From assembly GCA_026182355.1 (NCBI GenBank), contig JAPFBL010000369.1, forward strand, positions 1 through 64,000: a DNA stretch of 64,000 nucleotides, in the 5' to 3' direction. The notes beneath the pieces are model-generated. The model did no database searches and was not told the DNA's origin. It saw nothing but the letters and a program-made list of their open reading frames with translations. The stretch is from Hermatobates lingyangjiaoensis. Lineage: Eukaryota; Arthropoda; Insecta; Hemiptera; Hermatobatidae. This document shows, piece after piece, positions 19,450-34,052 of this stretch. Position numbers and translations under genes: made by a program. How positions within the stretch are numbered: the stretch's first letter is position 1; the number at the start of each line of letters is the position of its first letter.

Positions 19450-19945
19450 TAAGTTAACTTGGCATTTCAACAGTGGTTCAAGGCAGCCGTCTATCCCAGT
19501 TCTCGTGGGAACCTCAGAGTCAGTATCGCTGAGTCGCCTATTAAACTCCATAAACAGGCGTCCGGCCCCACCCTCTTAGAACATCATTTTCAGAAGCCAA
19601 CGGAGACGCTGTCACTCGTCAGTCTGCCCTAGGACCTTTGGACCACCACGATCTACCTCTGAAGCCAGCCTGTTTTCCAGTCCACCTGTTTGACGGTCAG
19701 GACTTGATACTTCACGTAGCTCAACATAGTCTGGTTTGGCCAAAGCTCCTTTTATTATTAAAGACAGACATAATTGTAATTTGTGACACTCTCTATGTGG
19801 TATTTCTCTCAGACTTCCCTGTGTTTATAAAATAAGTTATTCATACACAGTATATTTAAAATAACTGTTAATCTTTTAGAAACTAATAAATATTGTTTTT
19901 TAAAAAAGCCTTCCACCAACCCAAAAGATAACTGGCGCAGTCGGT
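19450..19945 (+). mobile_element. Possible LTR-retrotransposon fragment (LTR plus primer binding site)
   Basis: A G+C-richer block (19450-19760) is followed by AACTAATAAATATTG, a polyadenylation-like context, and then TGGCGCAGTCGGTAGGACG at 19932-19950, which looks like the primer binding site next to the 5' LTR of Ty3/gypsy-type elements. No gag or pol frame follows because (TA)n starts at about 19970. The second LTR needed to prove it is not in the window. The 65-codon frame at 19638 may be chance. Confidence 0.35.
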
Positions 19946-19993
19946 AGGACGACACAAAAGATAACTTTTATATATATATATATATATATATAT

Positions 19994-19995
<2 letters not shown>

Positions 19996-20050
<55 letters not shown>
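19996..20050. repeat. (AG)n microsatellite
   Basis: About 27 AG units directly after a (TA)n tract. Confidence 0.95.
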
Positions 20051-20055
<5 letters not shown>

Positions 20056-20181
20056 GTTTGCTTCTCATCGTGAGTACTTTGCACTTCTTCCCGATAACGA
20101 CGGATGTCAAAATAGTCTTTCTGTTTTACAGACAAAAATGTCTGTAGTGTCTTTCTGTGTTTTTTCCTATGCGTTAAAGTT

Positions 20182-20212
<31 letters not shown>

Positions 20213-20214
<2 letters not shown>

Positions 20215-20396
20215 ATCAACTGACAGCAGGTCTTTATCTAAGCATGTATTGTTAAGTAGCACAGCAGATTCTGCATGTTTTTCAGTCTTTGTTCATTTTT
20301 TTCTAACCACTTTTCTATGCTGCGAGGCAATGAAAATAACAAATTTCCCAGCAACATGCTGGAGGCAATAACACAATCCAATGAGCTAATAACATA
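20213..20396 (-). pseudogene. PLE N-terminal ORF fragment
   Basis: Minus-strand reading contains MLLGNLLFSLPRSIEKWLEK and then a line ending near the (TA)n at 20212. GNLL..LP followed by a basic helix corresponds to the start of the PLE protein seen at 21057 (ELLWKIPESYRK) and 37969 (NLLWKLPESHRK). Frame changes are present near its end. Confidence 0.55.
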
Positions 20397-20530
20397 TATT
20401 AAGTACCAACTATAACTAAATTATAGAAGAAAATACAAGCTTTCGACCTTGTTACCTGAAGATGACCTAGGAGGTCAAAAGCTTGTGTTTTCTTCCATAA
20501 TTTAGTTATAGTTAGTACTTAATATATACT
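20397..20530. mobile_element. PLE family H palindrome, short
   Basis: Arms from ATATATTAAGTACCAAC to TACAAGCTTTCGACC and back (GGTCAAAAGCTTGTG.. AGTTAGTACTTAATATAT). The plus strand at 20453-20488 reads CCTGAAGATGACC, GGTC, then AAAA where GAAA is expected. Confidence 0.65.
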
Positions 20531-20544
20531 TAGAAGTATATAGG

Positions 20545-20845
20545 GCTGACTACGACTAAGCTATCACGGCGTTTGACTCTCCACCTTGCAGGAGGAGCAC
20601 CGAAAAGCCATGCTGAAGAGGTTCATAAAAAGAAACTATCAAGAGAGAACCTGACTGAGGGGACAACCATCTTGCAGAGCTTCCAAGACGACATCAGCCT
20701 GCATATACTCGAAGCCCTATACATTAAAGAATATAACCCTTCGTTAAATATTCAAAATAGTGACCTGAAAGCTATACCGAGTTCAAAAAATTTTGGTAAT
20801 ACTTTTAAGACAGTAAGAGAGGTCGGTGAGGGGACAGACAGGTAG
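20545..20845 (+). pseudogene. PLE GIY-YIG endonuclease C-terminal fragment, family H
   Basis: Frame opens LTTTKLSRRLTLHLAGGAPK, continues through EGTTILQSFQDDISLHILEA, YIKEYNPSLNIQN and ends with a stop at 20845. It aligns over its length with the longer copy at 37252-37695 (TTTKLSRRLTVHLSTGAPKN, GRLHILEALYIKECNP). The E of HILEA and N of YNP are kept; the CxxC and YIG boxes are absent because the fragment starts downstream of them. It continues without a break into a 3' UTR, a family H motif (20987-21019, box altered to CTAATGA) and the next ORF start (21057). Confidence 0.75.
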
Positions 20846-21056
20846 TTGGGAAGCAGTGCCCTGCCCTGCATGCCCTCCCACTCACACCTCCCTCCCTTCC
20901 GCATTCCTTGCTTTTCTATAATAGTTAGTTGTTAACTACCCTTTGTACTGTACCTTTTTGCCTTGTTTAATATTTTCGTTTTTTACCTAATGATGGCTAA
21001 TGTGAGCCGAAAGCTTGTGTTTTTGATTAAGTTTCAAATTATAGTTTTAGTTTAAA

Positions 21057-21207
21057 ATGTTAAAGTGTTTAGTGTTCAACTTCTTTCCTTTCATGTCATT
21101 ACCAGAACTCCTTTGGAAAATACCCGAAAGTTACCGAAAACTAGTTAAGAAACTAGAGAACATCAGTAAGAAATTGGTCAACGCAGAAGCTGCTGCCAAC
21201 TATAATT
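21057..21207 (+). pseudogene. PLE N-terminal ORF start, family H
   Basis: Reads MLKCLVFNFFPFMSLPELLW, then IPESYRKLVKKLENISKKLV and NAEAAANYNY before (TA)n. A hydrophobic start, an LLW-x-(I/L)P-ES box and a basic heptad-like stretch are shared with 37969-38118 and 45035-45205. The stop is supplied by sequence beyond the (TA)n junction, so the open frame has no natural end. Confidence 0.65.
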
Positions 21208-21225
21208 ATATATATATGTATATAT

Positions 21226-21360
21226 ACGTTTCACAATAAACTATAGATACAGAGTAAAGGGAAGAACACACTTATAGTCTCTAATTTTTGGTTGAACCTT
21301 CATCAGGAGAATAGAGATAGCAACACCAAGCGTACTTGCGAAGGTTGAAGACCCGACCCG
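21226..21360 (-). mobile_element. PLE terminal fragment, family C
   Basis: Minus-strand motif TCTCCTGATGAAGGTTCAACC with an AATTAGAG tail. CACCAAGCG and GAACACACTTATAGTCTC match the family C copies at 9309 and 40413. Confidence 0.65.
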
Positions 21361-21376
21361 TTTATATATATATAGT

Positions 21377-21628
21377 CAATGATCAAACCACAATAAGAAA
21401 ATGGGAAAGCAAGACTAAGATCTTTCAACCGTAACAAGCAGTCTTCGTCAGAATCAAAAACCCAACTGTTGGTTTTTTGACTCTGTTTCAGTTTCAGTTG
21501 GGTTTTTGACTCTGACGAAGACCGCTTGTTACAGTTGAAAGATCTTAGTCTTGCTTTGCCATTTTCTTATTGTGGTTTGATCATTGATTGTTATTTCACG
21601 TGTTTATGTGAAATCTTTATATATATAT
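21377..21628. mobile_element. PLE family A palindrome, copy 10
   Basis: Full left and right arms with extra GTTTCAGTTTCAGTTGGG at the centre. The right-arm motif has ACCG..CTGT, so stem II is weakened. (TA)n on both sides. Confidence 0.8.
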
Positions 21629-21639
21629 ATATAGTTCAT

Positions 21640-22080
21640 TAAAAAGACCATCTAAAGTTAAACATCTTTGTTTAAACCTTTCCCATAATCACTTGATCTT
21701 TACACCGCTGTCATGAATCGGTGTGTAATTTCTCCATTCCTTAAGTAAGTCCTCATTCTGTGTATGCACCATACACAACGAAATCTTCTTGTATCTCCTC
21801 AATTAGGTTATAGTATTTTTCAACTTTCAATGAAAAATATGTATCTTTGATAATTTAAACAAAACCAGTATACAATCACTTGAAAGAACAAAGATTTGTT
21901 GAGCATGTATTTTGAACTAATGTTGAAATAAATCTGCAGGATTGAGTAAAGAAGGCGACAGGAGAGTATCAGACGGAAATGTGTCTTATAGCTGGAAATG
22001 GGAAATCAAGAGCAACATAACGCCAATCGTAATGAACATCCTAATAATCTGCTCCGGCCTGATGGCAACTTAATTACGAA
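21640..22080. other. Unassigned stretch before the polypyrimidine satellite
   Basis: Moderately complex sequence with no recognised gene or transposon end. The very long open frame that starts at 21998 owes its length to the satellite behind it. Confidence 0.35.
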
Positions 22081-22084
22081 ATTT

Positions 22085-25000
22085 CCATTCCTTTTCCTCT
22101 CACTCCCTACCAACAACTCACTCTCTCTCACCTCTCAGTCTCTCCCACTATCTCTCACCTTCTCAATTTCTCTCACCTTATCACTCTCTCCTACCTTGTC
22201 ACCCTCTCCCACTATCTCCCACCTTCTCGCTCTCTCCCACTTTCTCACTTTCTCCTATCTTCTCACTCCCTCTCACCTTCTCAGTCTCTTCCACTCTCTC
22301 TCTCACCTTCTCAATTTCTCCCACCTACTCACTTTCTCCTTCCTTCTCACTCCCTCTCACCTTCTCAGTCTCTTCCACTCTATCTCTCACCTTCTCAATT
22401 TCTCCCACCTACTCACTTTCTCCTTCCTTCTCACTCCCTCTCACCTTCTCAGTCTCTTCCACTCTCTTTCTCACCTTCTCAATTTCTCCCACCTACTCAC
22501 TTTCTCCTTCCTTCTCACTCCCTCTCACCTTCTCAGTCTCTTCCACTCTCTCTCACCTTCTCAATTTCTCCCACCTACTCACTTTCTCCTACCTTCTCAC
22601 TCCCTCTCACCTTCTCACTCCCTCTCACCTTCTTACTCCCTCTCACCTTCTTACTCCCTCTCACCTTCTCACTCCCTCTCACCTTCTCAGTCTCTTCCAC
22701 TCTATCTCTCACCTTCTCAATTTCTCCCACCTACTCACTTTCTCCTTCCTTCTCACTCCCTCTCACCTTCTCAGTCTCTTCCACTCTATCTCTCACCTTC
22801 TCAATTTCTCCCACCTACTCACTTTCTCCTTCCTTCTCACTCCCTCTCACCTTCTCAGTCTCTTCCACTCTCTTTCTCACCTTCTCAATTTCTCCCACCT
22901 ACTCACTTTCTCCTTCCTTCTCACTCCCTCTCACCTTCTCAGTCTCTTCCACTCTCTCTCTCACCTTCTCAATTTCTCCCACCTACTCACTTTCTCCTTC
23001 CTTCTCACTCCCTCTCACCTTCTCAGTCTCTTCCACTCTATCTCTCACCTTCTCAATTTCTCCCACCTACTCACTTTCTCCTTCCTTCTCACTCCCTCTC
23101 ACCTTCTCAGTCTCTTCCACTCTCTTTCTCACCTTCTCAATTTCTCCCACCTACTCACTTTCTCCTTCCTTCTCACTCCCTCTCACCTTCTCAGTCTCTT
23201 CCACTCTCTCTCACCTTCTCAATTTCTCCCACCTACTCACTTTCTCCTACCTTCTCACTCCCTCTCACCTTCTCACTCCCTCTCACCTTCTTACTCCCTC
23301 TCACCTTCTTACTCCCTCTCACCTTCTCACTCCCTCTCACCTTCTCGGTCTCTTTCACCTTCTCACTCTCTCCCACCTGCTCACATTCTCCTACCTTCTC
23401 ACTCCCTCTCACCTTCTTACTCTCTCTCACCTTCTCAATTTCTTCCACCTACTCACTTCCTCCTTCCTTCTCACTCCCTCTCACCCTCTCAGTCTCTTCC
23501 ACTCTATCTCTCACCTTCTCAATTTCTCCCACCTACTCACTTTCTCCTTCCTTCTCACTCCCTCTCACCTTCACAGTCTCTTCCACTCTCTCTCACCTTT
23601 TCAATTTCTCCCACCTACTCACTTTCTCCTACCTTCTCACTCCCTCTCACCTTCTCACTCCCTCTCACCTTCTTACTCCCTCTCACCTTCTTACTCCCTC
23701 TCACCTTCTAACTCCCTCTGACCTTCTCACTCCCTCTCACCTTCTCAGTCTCTTCCACTCTCTCTCACCTTCTCACTCTCTCCCACCTACTCACTTTCTC
23801 CTACCTTCTCACTCCCTCTCACCTTCTCACTCCCTCTCACTTTCTCACTCCCTCTCACCTTCTCACTCCCTCTCACCTTCTCACTCCCTCTCACCTTCTC
23901 AGTCTCTTTCACCTTCTCACTCTCTCCCACCTACTCACTTTCTCCTACCTTCTCACTCCCTCTCACCTTCTCACTCCCTCTCACCTTCTCACTCCCTCTC
24001 ACTTTCTCACTCCCCTCATCTCACTCTCTCACTCTCCCCTCTCACCTTCTCACTCCCTCTCACCTTCTCAGTCTCTTTCACCTTCTCCTTCTCCCACCTT
24101 CTACTCCTACCTTCTCACTTTCTTCACCTTCTCACTCCCTCCACCTTCTCACTCTCTCCCACCTTCTCACCCTTCTCCCACCTTCACTTTCTCCACCTTC
24201 TCACTCCCTCTCACCTTCTTCTCCCCTTCACCTTCTCACTCTTTTCACCCTTCTCCCGCTCTTCCCACCTTCTACTCCTCCACCTCTCACTTTCTTCCCT
24301 TCTCACTTTCCCTCACCTTCTCACCTCTTTCACCTTCTCCTCTCTCCCACCTCTCACTTTCTCCACCTTCTCACTCCCTCTACCTTCTACTCCCTTCACC
24401 TTCCGCTCTCTCCACCTTCTCATCTCTCCACCTGCTCACTTTCTTTTACCTTCTACTCTCCTTTCCCTTCTCTTTCCCTCCACCTTCCCTCCTTCTCACC
24501 TTCTCCTCCCTCTCCCACCTTCTCACTCTCTCTCACCTGCTCACTTTCTCCACCTTCTCACTCCTCTCACCTTCTCACTCTCTTCACCTTCTCACTTTCT
24601 CTCCCACCTGCTCACTTTCTCACCTTCTCCTCCTCTCACCTTCTTACTCCCTCTCACCTTCTCACTCTCTTTCACCTTCTCACTCTCTTTCACCTTCTCG
24701 CTCTCTCCCACCTTCTCACTCTCTCCACCTCTCACTTTCTCTCTACCTTCTCACTCCTTCACCTTCTCACTCTCTTTCACCTTCTCACTCTCTCCCACCT
24801 GCTCACTTTCTCCTACCTTCTCACTCCCTCTCACCTTCTTACTCCCTCTCACCTTCTCACTCTCTTTCACCTTCTCGCTCTCTCCCACCTTCTCACTCTC
24901 TCCCACCTGCTCACTTTCTCTTACCTTCTCACTCTCTTTCACCTTCCCATTATCTCTCACCTTCTCCTCTCTCCACCTTCTCCTTCTCCACCTTCTCCTC

Positions 25001-28000
25001 TCTCTCACCTCCATTTCTCTCACCTTCTCACTCCCTCTCACCTTCTCCTCTCTTTCACTTCTCACTCTCTCCCACCTGCTCACTTTCTCCTACCTTCTCA
25101 CTCCCTCTTCACCTTCTTCCTCCCTCTCACCTTCTCCACTACTCTTTCACCTTCTCACCTCTCTTCACCTTTCACTTTCCTCCTACCTTCTCACTCCCTC
25201 CCACCTTCTCACTTTCTCTCACCTTCTCACTCTCTTTCACCTTCTCGCTCTCTCCCACCTTCTCACTCTCTCCCACCTGCTCACTTTCTCTCACCTTCTC
25301 ACTCTCTTTCACCTTCTCACTCTCTTTCCCACCTTCTCCACTTTCTCCACCTTCTCACTCTCTCCACCTCTTACTCCTCTACCTTCTCTTCTCTTCACCT
25401 TCTCCTCTCTCCCCCTTCTCACTCTCTCCACCTGCTCACTTTCTCTCACCTTCTCACTCCTCTCACCTTCTCACTCTCTCCACCTTCTCACTCTCTCCCA
25501 CCTGCTCACTTTCTCTACCTTCTCACTCCCTCTCACCTTCTTACTCCTCCACCTTCTCACTCTTCTTTCACCTTCCCTCTCTCCACCTTCTCACTCTCTC
25601 TCACCTTCTCACTTTCTCCACCTTCTCACTCCTCTCACCTTCTCACTCTCTTTCACCTTCTCACTCTCTCCCACCTTCTCACTTCTCCTACCTTCTCACT
25701 CTCTCTCACCTTCTCACTCTCTCTCACCTTCTCACTCTCTTTCACCTTCTCGCTCTCTCCCACCTTCTCACTCTCACACCTGCTCACTTCTCTCACCTTC
25801 TCACTCCCTCTCACCTTCTCACTCTCTTTCACCTTCTCGCTCTCTCCCACCTTCTCACTCTCTCTCACCTGCTCACTTTCTCTTACCTTCTCACTCTCTT
25901 TCACCTTCCCATTATCTCTCACCTTCTCGCTCTCTCACACCTTCTCACTCTCTCCCACCTTCTCACTCTCTCTCACCTGCTCACTTTCTCTCACCTTCTC
26001 ACTCCCTCTCACCTTCTCACTCTCTTTCACCTTCTTGCTCTCTCCCACCTTCTCACTCTCTCTCACCTGCTCACTTTCTCTTACCTTCTCACTCCCTCCA
26101 ATTCCTTATCTCTCACCTTCTCGCTCTTCTCCACCTTCTCCTCTCTCCACCTTCTCACTCTCTCTCACCTGCTCACTTTCTCTCACCTTCTCACTCCCTC
26201 TCACCTTCTCACTCTCTTTCACCTTCTCACTCTCTCCCACCTGCTCACTTTCTCCTACCTTCTCACTCCCTCTCACCTTCTTACTCCCTCTCACCTTCTC
26301 ACTCTCTTTCACTTTCTCGCTCTCTCCACCTTCTCACTCTCTCCACCTGCTCACTTCTCTCACCCTTCTCACTCCCTCTCACCTTCTCACTCTCTTCACC
26401 TTCTCACTCTCTTTCCCACCTTCTCACTTTCTCCACCTTCTCCTCTCCCCCCTCTCACCTCTCTCCCTCTCACCTTCTCACTCTCTTTCACCTTCTCGCT
26501 CTCTCCCACCTTCTCACTCTCTCCCACCTGCTCACTTTCTCTACCTTCTCACTCCCTCTCACCTTCTCACTCTCTTTCACCTTCTCACTCTCTCCCACCT
26601 GCTCACTTTCTCCTACCTTCTCACTCCCTCTCACCTTCTTACTCCCTCTCACCTTCTCACTCTCTTTCACCTTCTCACTCTCTTTCACCTTCTCGCTCTC
26701 TCCCACCTTCTCACTCTCTCCCACCTGCTCACTTTCTCACCTTCTCACTCTCTTTCACCTTCTCACTCTCTCCCACCTGCTCACTTTCTCCTACCTTCTC
26801 ACTCCCTCTCACCTTCTTCTCCCTCTCACCTTCTCACTCTCTTTCACCTTCTCGCTCTCTCCCACCTTCTCACTCTCTCACCTGCTCACTTTCTCTCACC
26901 TTCTCACTCCTCTTTCACCTTCTCCTCTCTCCCTCCCACCTTCTCACTTTCTCCACCTTCTCACTCCCTCTCACCTTCTTACTCCCTCACCTTCTCACTC
27001 CCTTTCACCTTCTCCTCTCTTTCCCACCTTCTCACTCTCTCTTCCACCCTCTCACTTTCTCCTCCCTTCTCACTCCTCTCACCTTCTCACTCTCTTTCAC
27101 CTTCTCACTCTCTCCCACCTGTCACTTTCTCCTACCTTCTCACTCCCTCTCACCTTTCACTCCTCTCACCTTCTCACTCTCTTTCACCTTCTCGCTCTCT
27201 CCCACCTTCTCACTCTCCACCTCTCACTTTCTCTACCTTCTCACTCTCTTTCACCTTCTCGCTCTCTCCCACCTTCTCACTCTCTCCCACCTGCTCACTT
27301 TCTCCTACCTTCTCACTCCCTCTCACCTTCTTACTCCCTCTCACCTTCTCACTCTCTTTCACCTTCTCACTCTCTCACACCTTCTCACTCTCTCTCACCT
27401 GCTCACTTTCTCTTACCTTCTCACTCTCTTTCACCTTCCCATTATCTCTCACCTTCTCGCTCTCTCACACCTTCTCACTCTCTCCCACCTTCTCACTCTC
27501 TCCACCTGCTCACTTTCTCCTCCTTCTTACTCCCTCTCACCTTCTCACTCTCTTTCACCTTCTCGCTCTCTCCCACCTTCTCACTCTCTCCCACCTGCTC
27601 ACTTTCTCTTACCTTCTCACTCCCTCTCAAATTCCCATTATCTCTCACCTTCTCGCTCTCTCACACCTTCTCGCTCTCTCCCACCTTCTCACTCTCTCTC
27701 ACCTGCTCACTTTCTCTCACCTTCTCACTCTCTCTCACCGTCTCACTCTCTTTCACCTTCTCACTCTCTCCCACCTGCTCACTTTCTCCTACCTTCTCAC
27801 TCCCTCTCACCTTCTTACTCCCTCTCACCTTCTCACTCTCTTTCACCTTCTCGCTCTCTCCACCTTCTCACTCTCTCTCACCTCCTCACTTTCTCTCACC
27901 TTCTCACTCCCTCTCACCTTCTCACTCTCTTTCACCTTCTCACTCTCTCCCACCTGCTCACTTTCTCCTACCTTCTCACTCCCTCTCACCTTCTTACTCC

Positions 28001-29262
28001 CTCTCACCTTCTCACTCTCTTTCACCTTCTCGCTCTCTCCCACCTTCTCACTCTCTCTCACCTGCTCACTTTCTCTCACCTTCTCACTCCCTCTCACCTT
28101 CTCACTCTCTTTCACCTTCTCACTCTCTCCACCTTCTCACTCTCTTTCACCTTCTCCTCCTCTCACATTCTTACTCCCTCTCACCTCTCACTTTCTTTAC
28201 CTTCTCCTCCCTCCCACCTTCTCACTCTCTCCCCTGCTCACTTTCTCTCACCTTCTCACTCCCTCTCACCTTCTCACTCTCTTTCACCTTCTCACTCTCT
28301 CCCACCTGCTCACTTTCTTCTACCTTCTCACTCCCTCTCACCTTCTTACTCCCTCTCACCTTCTTACTCCCTCTCACCTTCTCACTCTCTTTCACCTTCT
28401 CGCTCTCTCCCACCTTCTCACTCTCTCTCACCTGCTCACTTTCTTTCCCTTCTTACTCTCTTCACCTTCTCACTCTCTCCCACCCTGCTCACTTTCTCCT
28501 ACCTTCTCCTTTCCCTCTCACCTTCTTCCCTCCCTCTCCACCTTCTCACTCTTTCACCTTCTTCCTCCTCCCACCTTCTCACTCTCTCTCCACCTGCTCA
28601 CTTTCTCTCACCTTCTCACTCCCTCTCACCTTCTCACTCTCTTTCACCTTCTCACTCTCTCCCACCTGCTCACTTTCTCTTACCTTCTCACTCTCTTTCA
28701 CCTTCTCGCTCTCTCCCACCTTCTCACTCTCTCCCACCTGCTCACTTTCTCCTACCTTCTCACTCCCTCTCACCTTCTTACTCCCTCTCACCTTCTCACT
28801 CTCTTTCACCTTCTCGCTCTCTCCCACCTTCTCACTCTCTCCCACCTGCTCACTTTCTCTCACCTTCTCACTCTCTTTCACCTTCTCGCTCTCTCCCACC
28901 TTCTCACTCTCTCCCACCTGCTCACTTTCTCCTACCTTCTCACTCCCTTTCACCTTCTTCTCCCTCCCACCTTCTCACTCTCTTTCACCTTCTCCTTCTC
29001 CACCTTCTACTCTCTCCACCTTCTCACTTCTTTACCTTCTCACTCTCTCCACCTTCTCACTCTCTCCCACCTGCTCACTTTCTCCTACCTTCTCACTCCC
29101 TCTCACCTTCTTACTCCCTCTCACCTTCTCACTCTCTCCCACCTTCTCACTCTCTTTCAACTTCTCACTCTCACACCTGCTCACTTTCTCTTACCTTCTC
29201 ACTCTCTTACCTTCCCTTATCCCTCTCACCTTCTCCTCTCTCCACCTTCTCACCTCTCCCTT
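22085..29262. repeat. Polypyrimidine satellite (CTCACCTTCTC units), left part
   Basis: About 7.2 kb with almost no G or A-runs on the plus strand. The basic unit is about 17-18 bp (CTCACTCCCTCTCACCTT), arranged in higher-order blocks of about 85-90 bp that contain CTCAGTCTCTTCCACTC, CTCAATTTCTCCCACC and TACTCACTTTCTCCTTCC. The block is clean from 22.1 to about 24.0 kb; later the same units appear with many one-base losses (TCTCCACC for TCTCCCACC, CTCTCAC for GCTCAC). The 2431-codon frame (22.0-29.3 kb) and the repeats of it in other frames are not genes. Confidence 0.95.
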
Positions 29263-31339
<2,077 letters not shown>

Positions 31340-34052
31340 ACCTCTCACTTTCTCTTCCTTCTCACTCCTTTCACCTTCTCGTCTCTCCCACCTTCTCCTC
31401 TCTCCCACCTCTCATTTCTCCACCTTCTCACTCCCTTCCTTCTTACTCCCTCTCACCTTCTCCTCTCTTTCACTTCTATCTCTTTCACCTTCTCCTTCTC
31501 CCACCTCTCACTTTCTCCTCTTCTCACTCCCTCTCACCTTCTCATCTCTCCCACTCTCCTTTTCTCACCTTCTCATTCTTTCACCTTCTCCTTCTTCCCC
31601 TTCTCACTCCTCCCACCTCTCATTTCTTTCCTTCCACTCTCTTTCACCTTCTCCTTCTCCACCTTCTCACTTCTCCACCTTCTCACTTTCTCTACCTTCT
31701 CACTCCCTCTCACCTTCTTACTCCCTCTCACCTTTTACTCCTTTACCTTCTCACTCCTTTCACCTTCTCGTCTCTCCCACCTTCTCACTCTCTCCCACCT
31801 GCTCACTTTCTCTTACCTTCTCACTCCTTTCACCTTCTCCTCTCTCCCACCTTTCATTCTCCCACCTCTCACTTTCTCCTCCTTCTTACTCCCTCTCACC
31901 CTCCTCTCTTTCCCTTCCATCTCTCCCACCTTTCATTCTCCCACCTCTCACTTTCTCTTCCTTCTTACTCCCTCTCACCTTCACTCTCTCCCACCTCTCA
32001 CTTTCTCCACCTTCTCACTTCTTTCACCTTCTCACTCCTCCCACCTTCTCACTCCTCCCACCTCTACTTTCTCTTACCTTCTTACTCCCTCTCACCTTCT
32101 ACTCTCTCCCACCTCTCACTTTCTCTCACCTTCTCATCTCTTTCCCCTCCTCTCTCCCACCTTCTCACTCTCTCCACCTCTCACTTTCTCTTACCTTCTC
32201 ACTCCTTTTCACCTTCCCCTCCTCCCACCTTCTCACTCCTCCCACCTCTCACTTTCCCTTTACCTTCTACTCCCTCTCACCTTCTATCCTTTCACCTTCT
32301 CACTCTCTCCCACCTCTCACTTTCTCCACCTTCTCACTCCCTTCACCTTCTCCTCCCTCCACCTTCTCATCTCTCCCACCTCTCACTTTCTCTACCTTCT
32401 CACTCCTTCACCTTCTTCCTTTCCCACCTTCTCATCTCTCCCACCTCTCACTTTTCCTACCTTCTCCTCCCTCCACCTTCTCACTCCTCCACCTCTACTT
32501 TCTCTCCCTTCTCACTCTCTTTCACCTTCTCGCTCTCTCCCACCTTCTCCTCTCCCCACCTGCTCACTTTCTCTACCTTCTCACTCTCTTTCACCTTTCC
32601 TCTCTCCACCTTCTCACCCTCCCCCTCTCACTTTCTCCACCTTTCCCCCTCTCACCTTTTACTCCCTCTCACCTTTTTTTCACCTTCTCATTTTTCACCT
32701 TCTCGCTCTCTCCACCTTCTCACTCTTCCACCTGCTCACTTTCTCTTACCTTCTTCTCCCTTCACCTTTCACTCTCTCCCCACCTGCTCACTTTTCTCCC
32801 CTACCTTTTCACCCTCCCTCTCCCACCCTTCTTACCTCCCTTTCTCACCTTCTCACTCTCTTTCACCTCTCGCTCTTCCCACCTTCTCACTTCTCCACCT
32901 CTCATTTCTCTTACCTTCTACTCCTTCACCTTCTCCTCTCTCCCACCTTCTCCTCTCTCCCACCTTCTCCTCTCTCCCACCTGCTCACTTTCTCCACCTT
33001 CTCACTCCTTTCACCTTCTCCTCCTCCCACCTTCTCACTCTCTCCCACCTCTCACTTTCTTTACCTTCTCCTCTCTTTCACCTTCTCCTTCTCCACCTTC
33101 TCACTCTCTCCCACCTGCTCACTTTCTCTTACCTTCTTACTCCCTCTCACCTTCTCACTCTCTCCCACCTTCTCACTCTCTCCCACCTGCTCACTTTCTC
33201 TCACCTTCTCACTCTCTTTCACCTTCTCGCTCTCTCCCACCTTCTCACTCTCTCCCACCTGCTCACTTTCTCTTACCTTCTCACTCTCTTTCACCTTCTC
33301 GCTCTCTCCCACCTTCTCACTCTCTCCCACCTGCTCACTTTCTCTTACCTTCTCACTCCCTCTCACCTTCTTACTCCCTCTCACCTTCTCACTCTCTTTC
33401 ACCTTCTCACTCTCTTTCACCTTCTCGCTCTCTCCCACCTTCTCACTCTCTCCCACCTGCTCACTTTCTCTTACCTTCTTACTCCTTCACCTTCTCGCTC
33501 TCTCCCACCTTCTCACTCTCTCCCACCTGCTCACTTTCTCTTACCTTCTTACTCCCTCTCACCTTCTCACTCTCTCCCACCTGCTCACTTTCTCTCACCT
33601 TCTCACTCTCTTTCACCTTCTCGCTCTCTCCCACCTTCTCACTCTCTCCCACCTGCTCACTTTCTCTTACCTTCTTACTCCCTCTCACCTTCTCACTCTC
33701 TCCCACCTGCTCACTTTCTCTCACCTTCTCACTCTCTCCCACCTACTCACTTTCACCTACCTTCTCACTCTCTTTCACCTTCTCACTCTCTTTCACCTTC
33801 TCGCTCTCTCCCATCTTCTCGCTCTCTCCCACCTTCTCACTCTCTCCCACCTTCTCACTATCTCCCAACTTCTCACTCTCTCCCACCTATTCACTTTCTC
33901 TTACATTCTCACTCTCTCCCACCTTCTCGCTCTCTCCCACCTTCTCACTCTCTCCCACCTGCTCACTTTCTCTTACCTTCTCACTCTCTTTGACCTTCCC
34001 ATTGTCTCTCATCTTCTCGCTCTCTCCCACCTTCCCACTCTCTCCAACTATA
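31340..34052. repeat. Polypyrimidine satellite, right part
   Basis: Same CTCACCTTCTC family as 22085-29262. The first 1.6 kb is full of short deletions; from about 33.06 kb the units are regular again (CTCTCCCACCTGCTCACTTT, CTTACCTTCTCACTC). It ends cleanly at 34052 where dispersed repeat R1 begins. The 1357-codon frame ending at 34097 is an artefact of the tracts. Confidence 0.9.
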
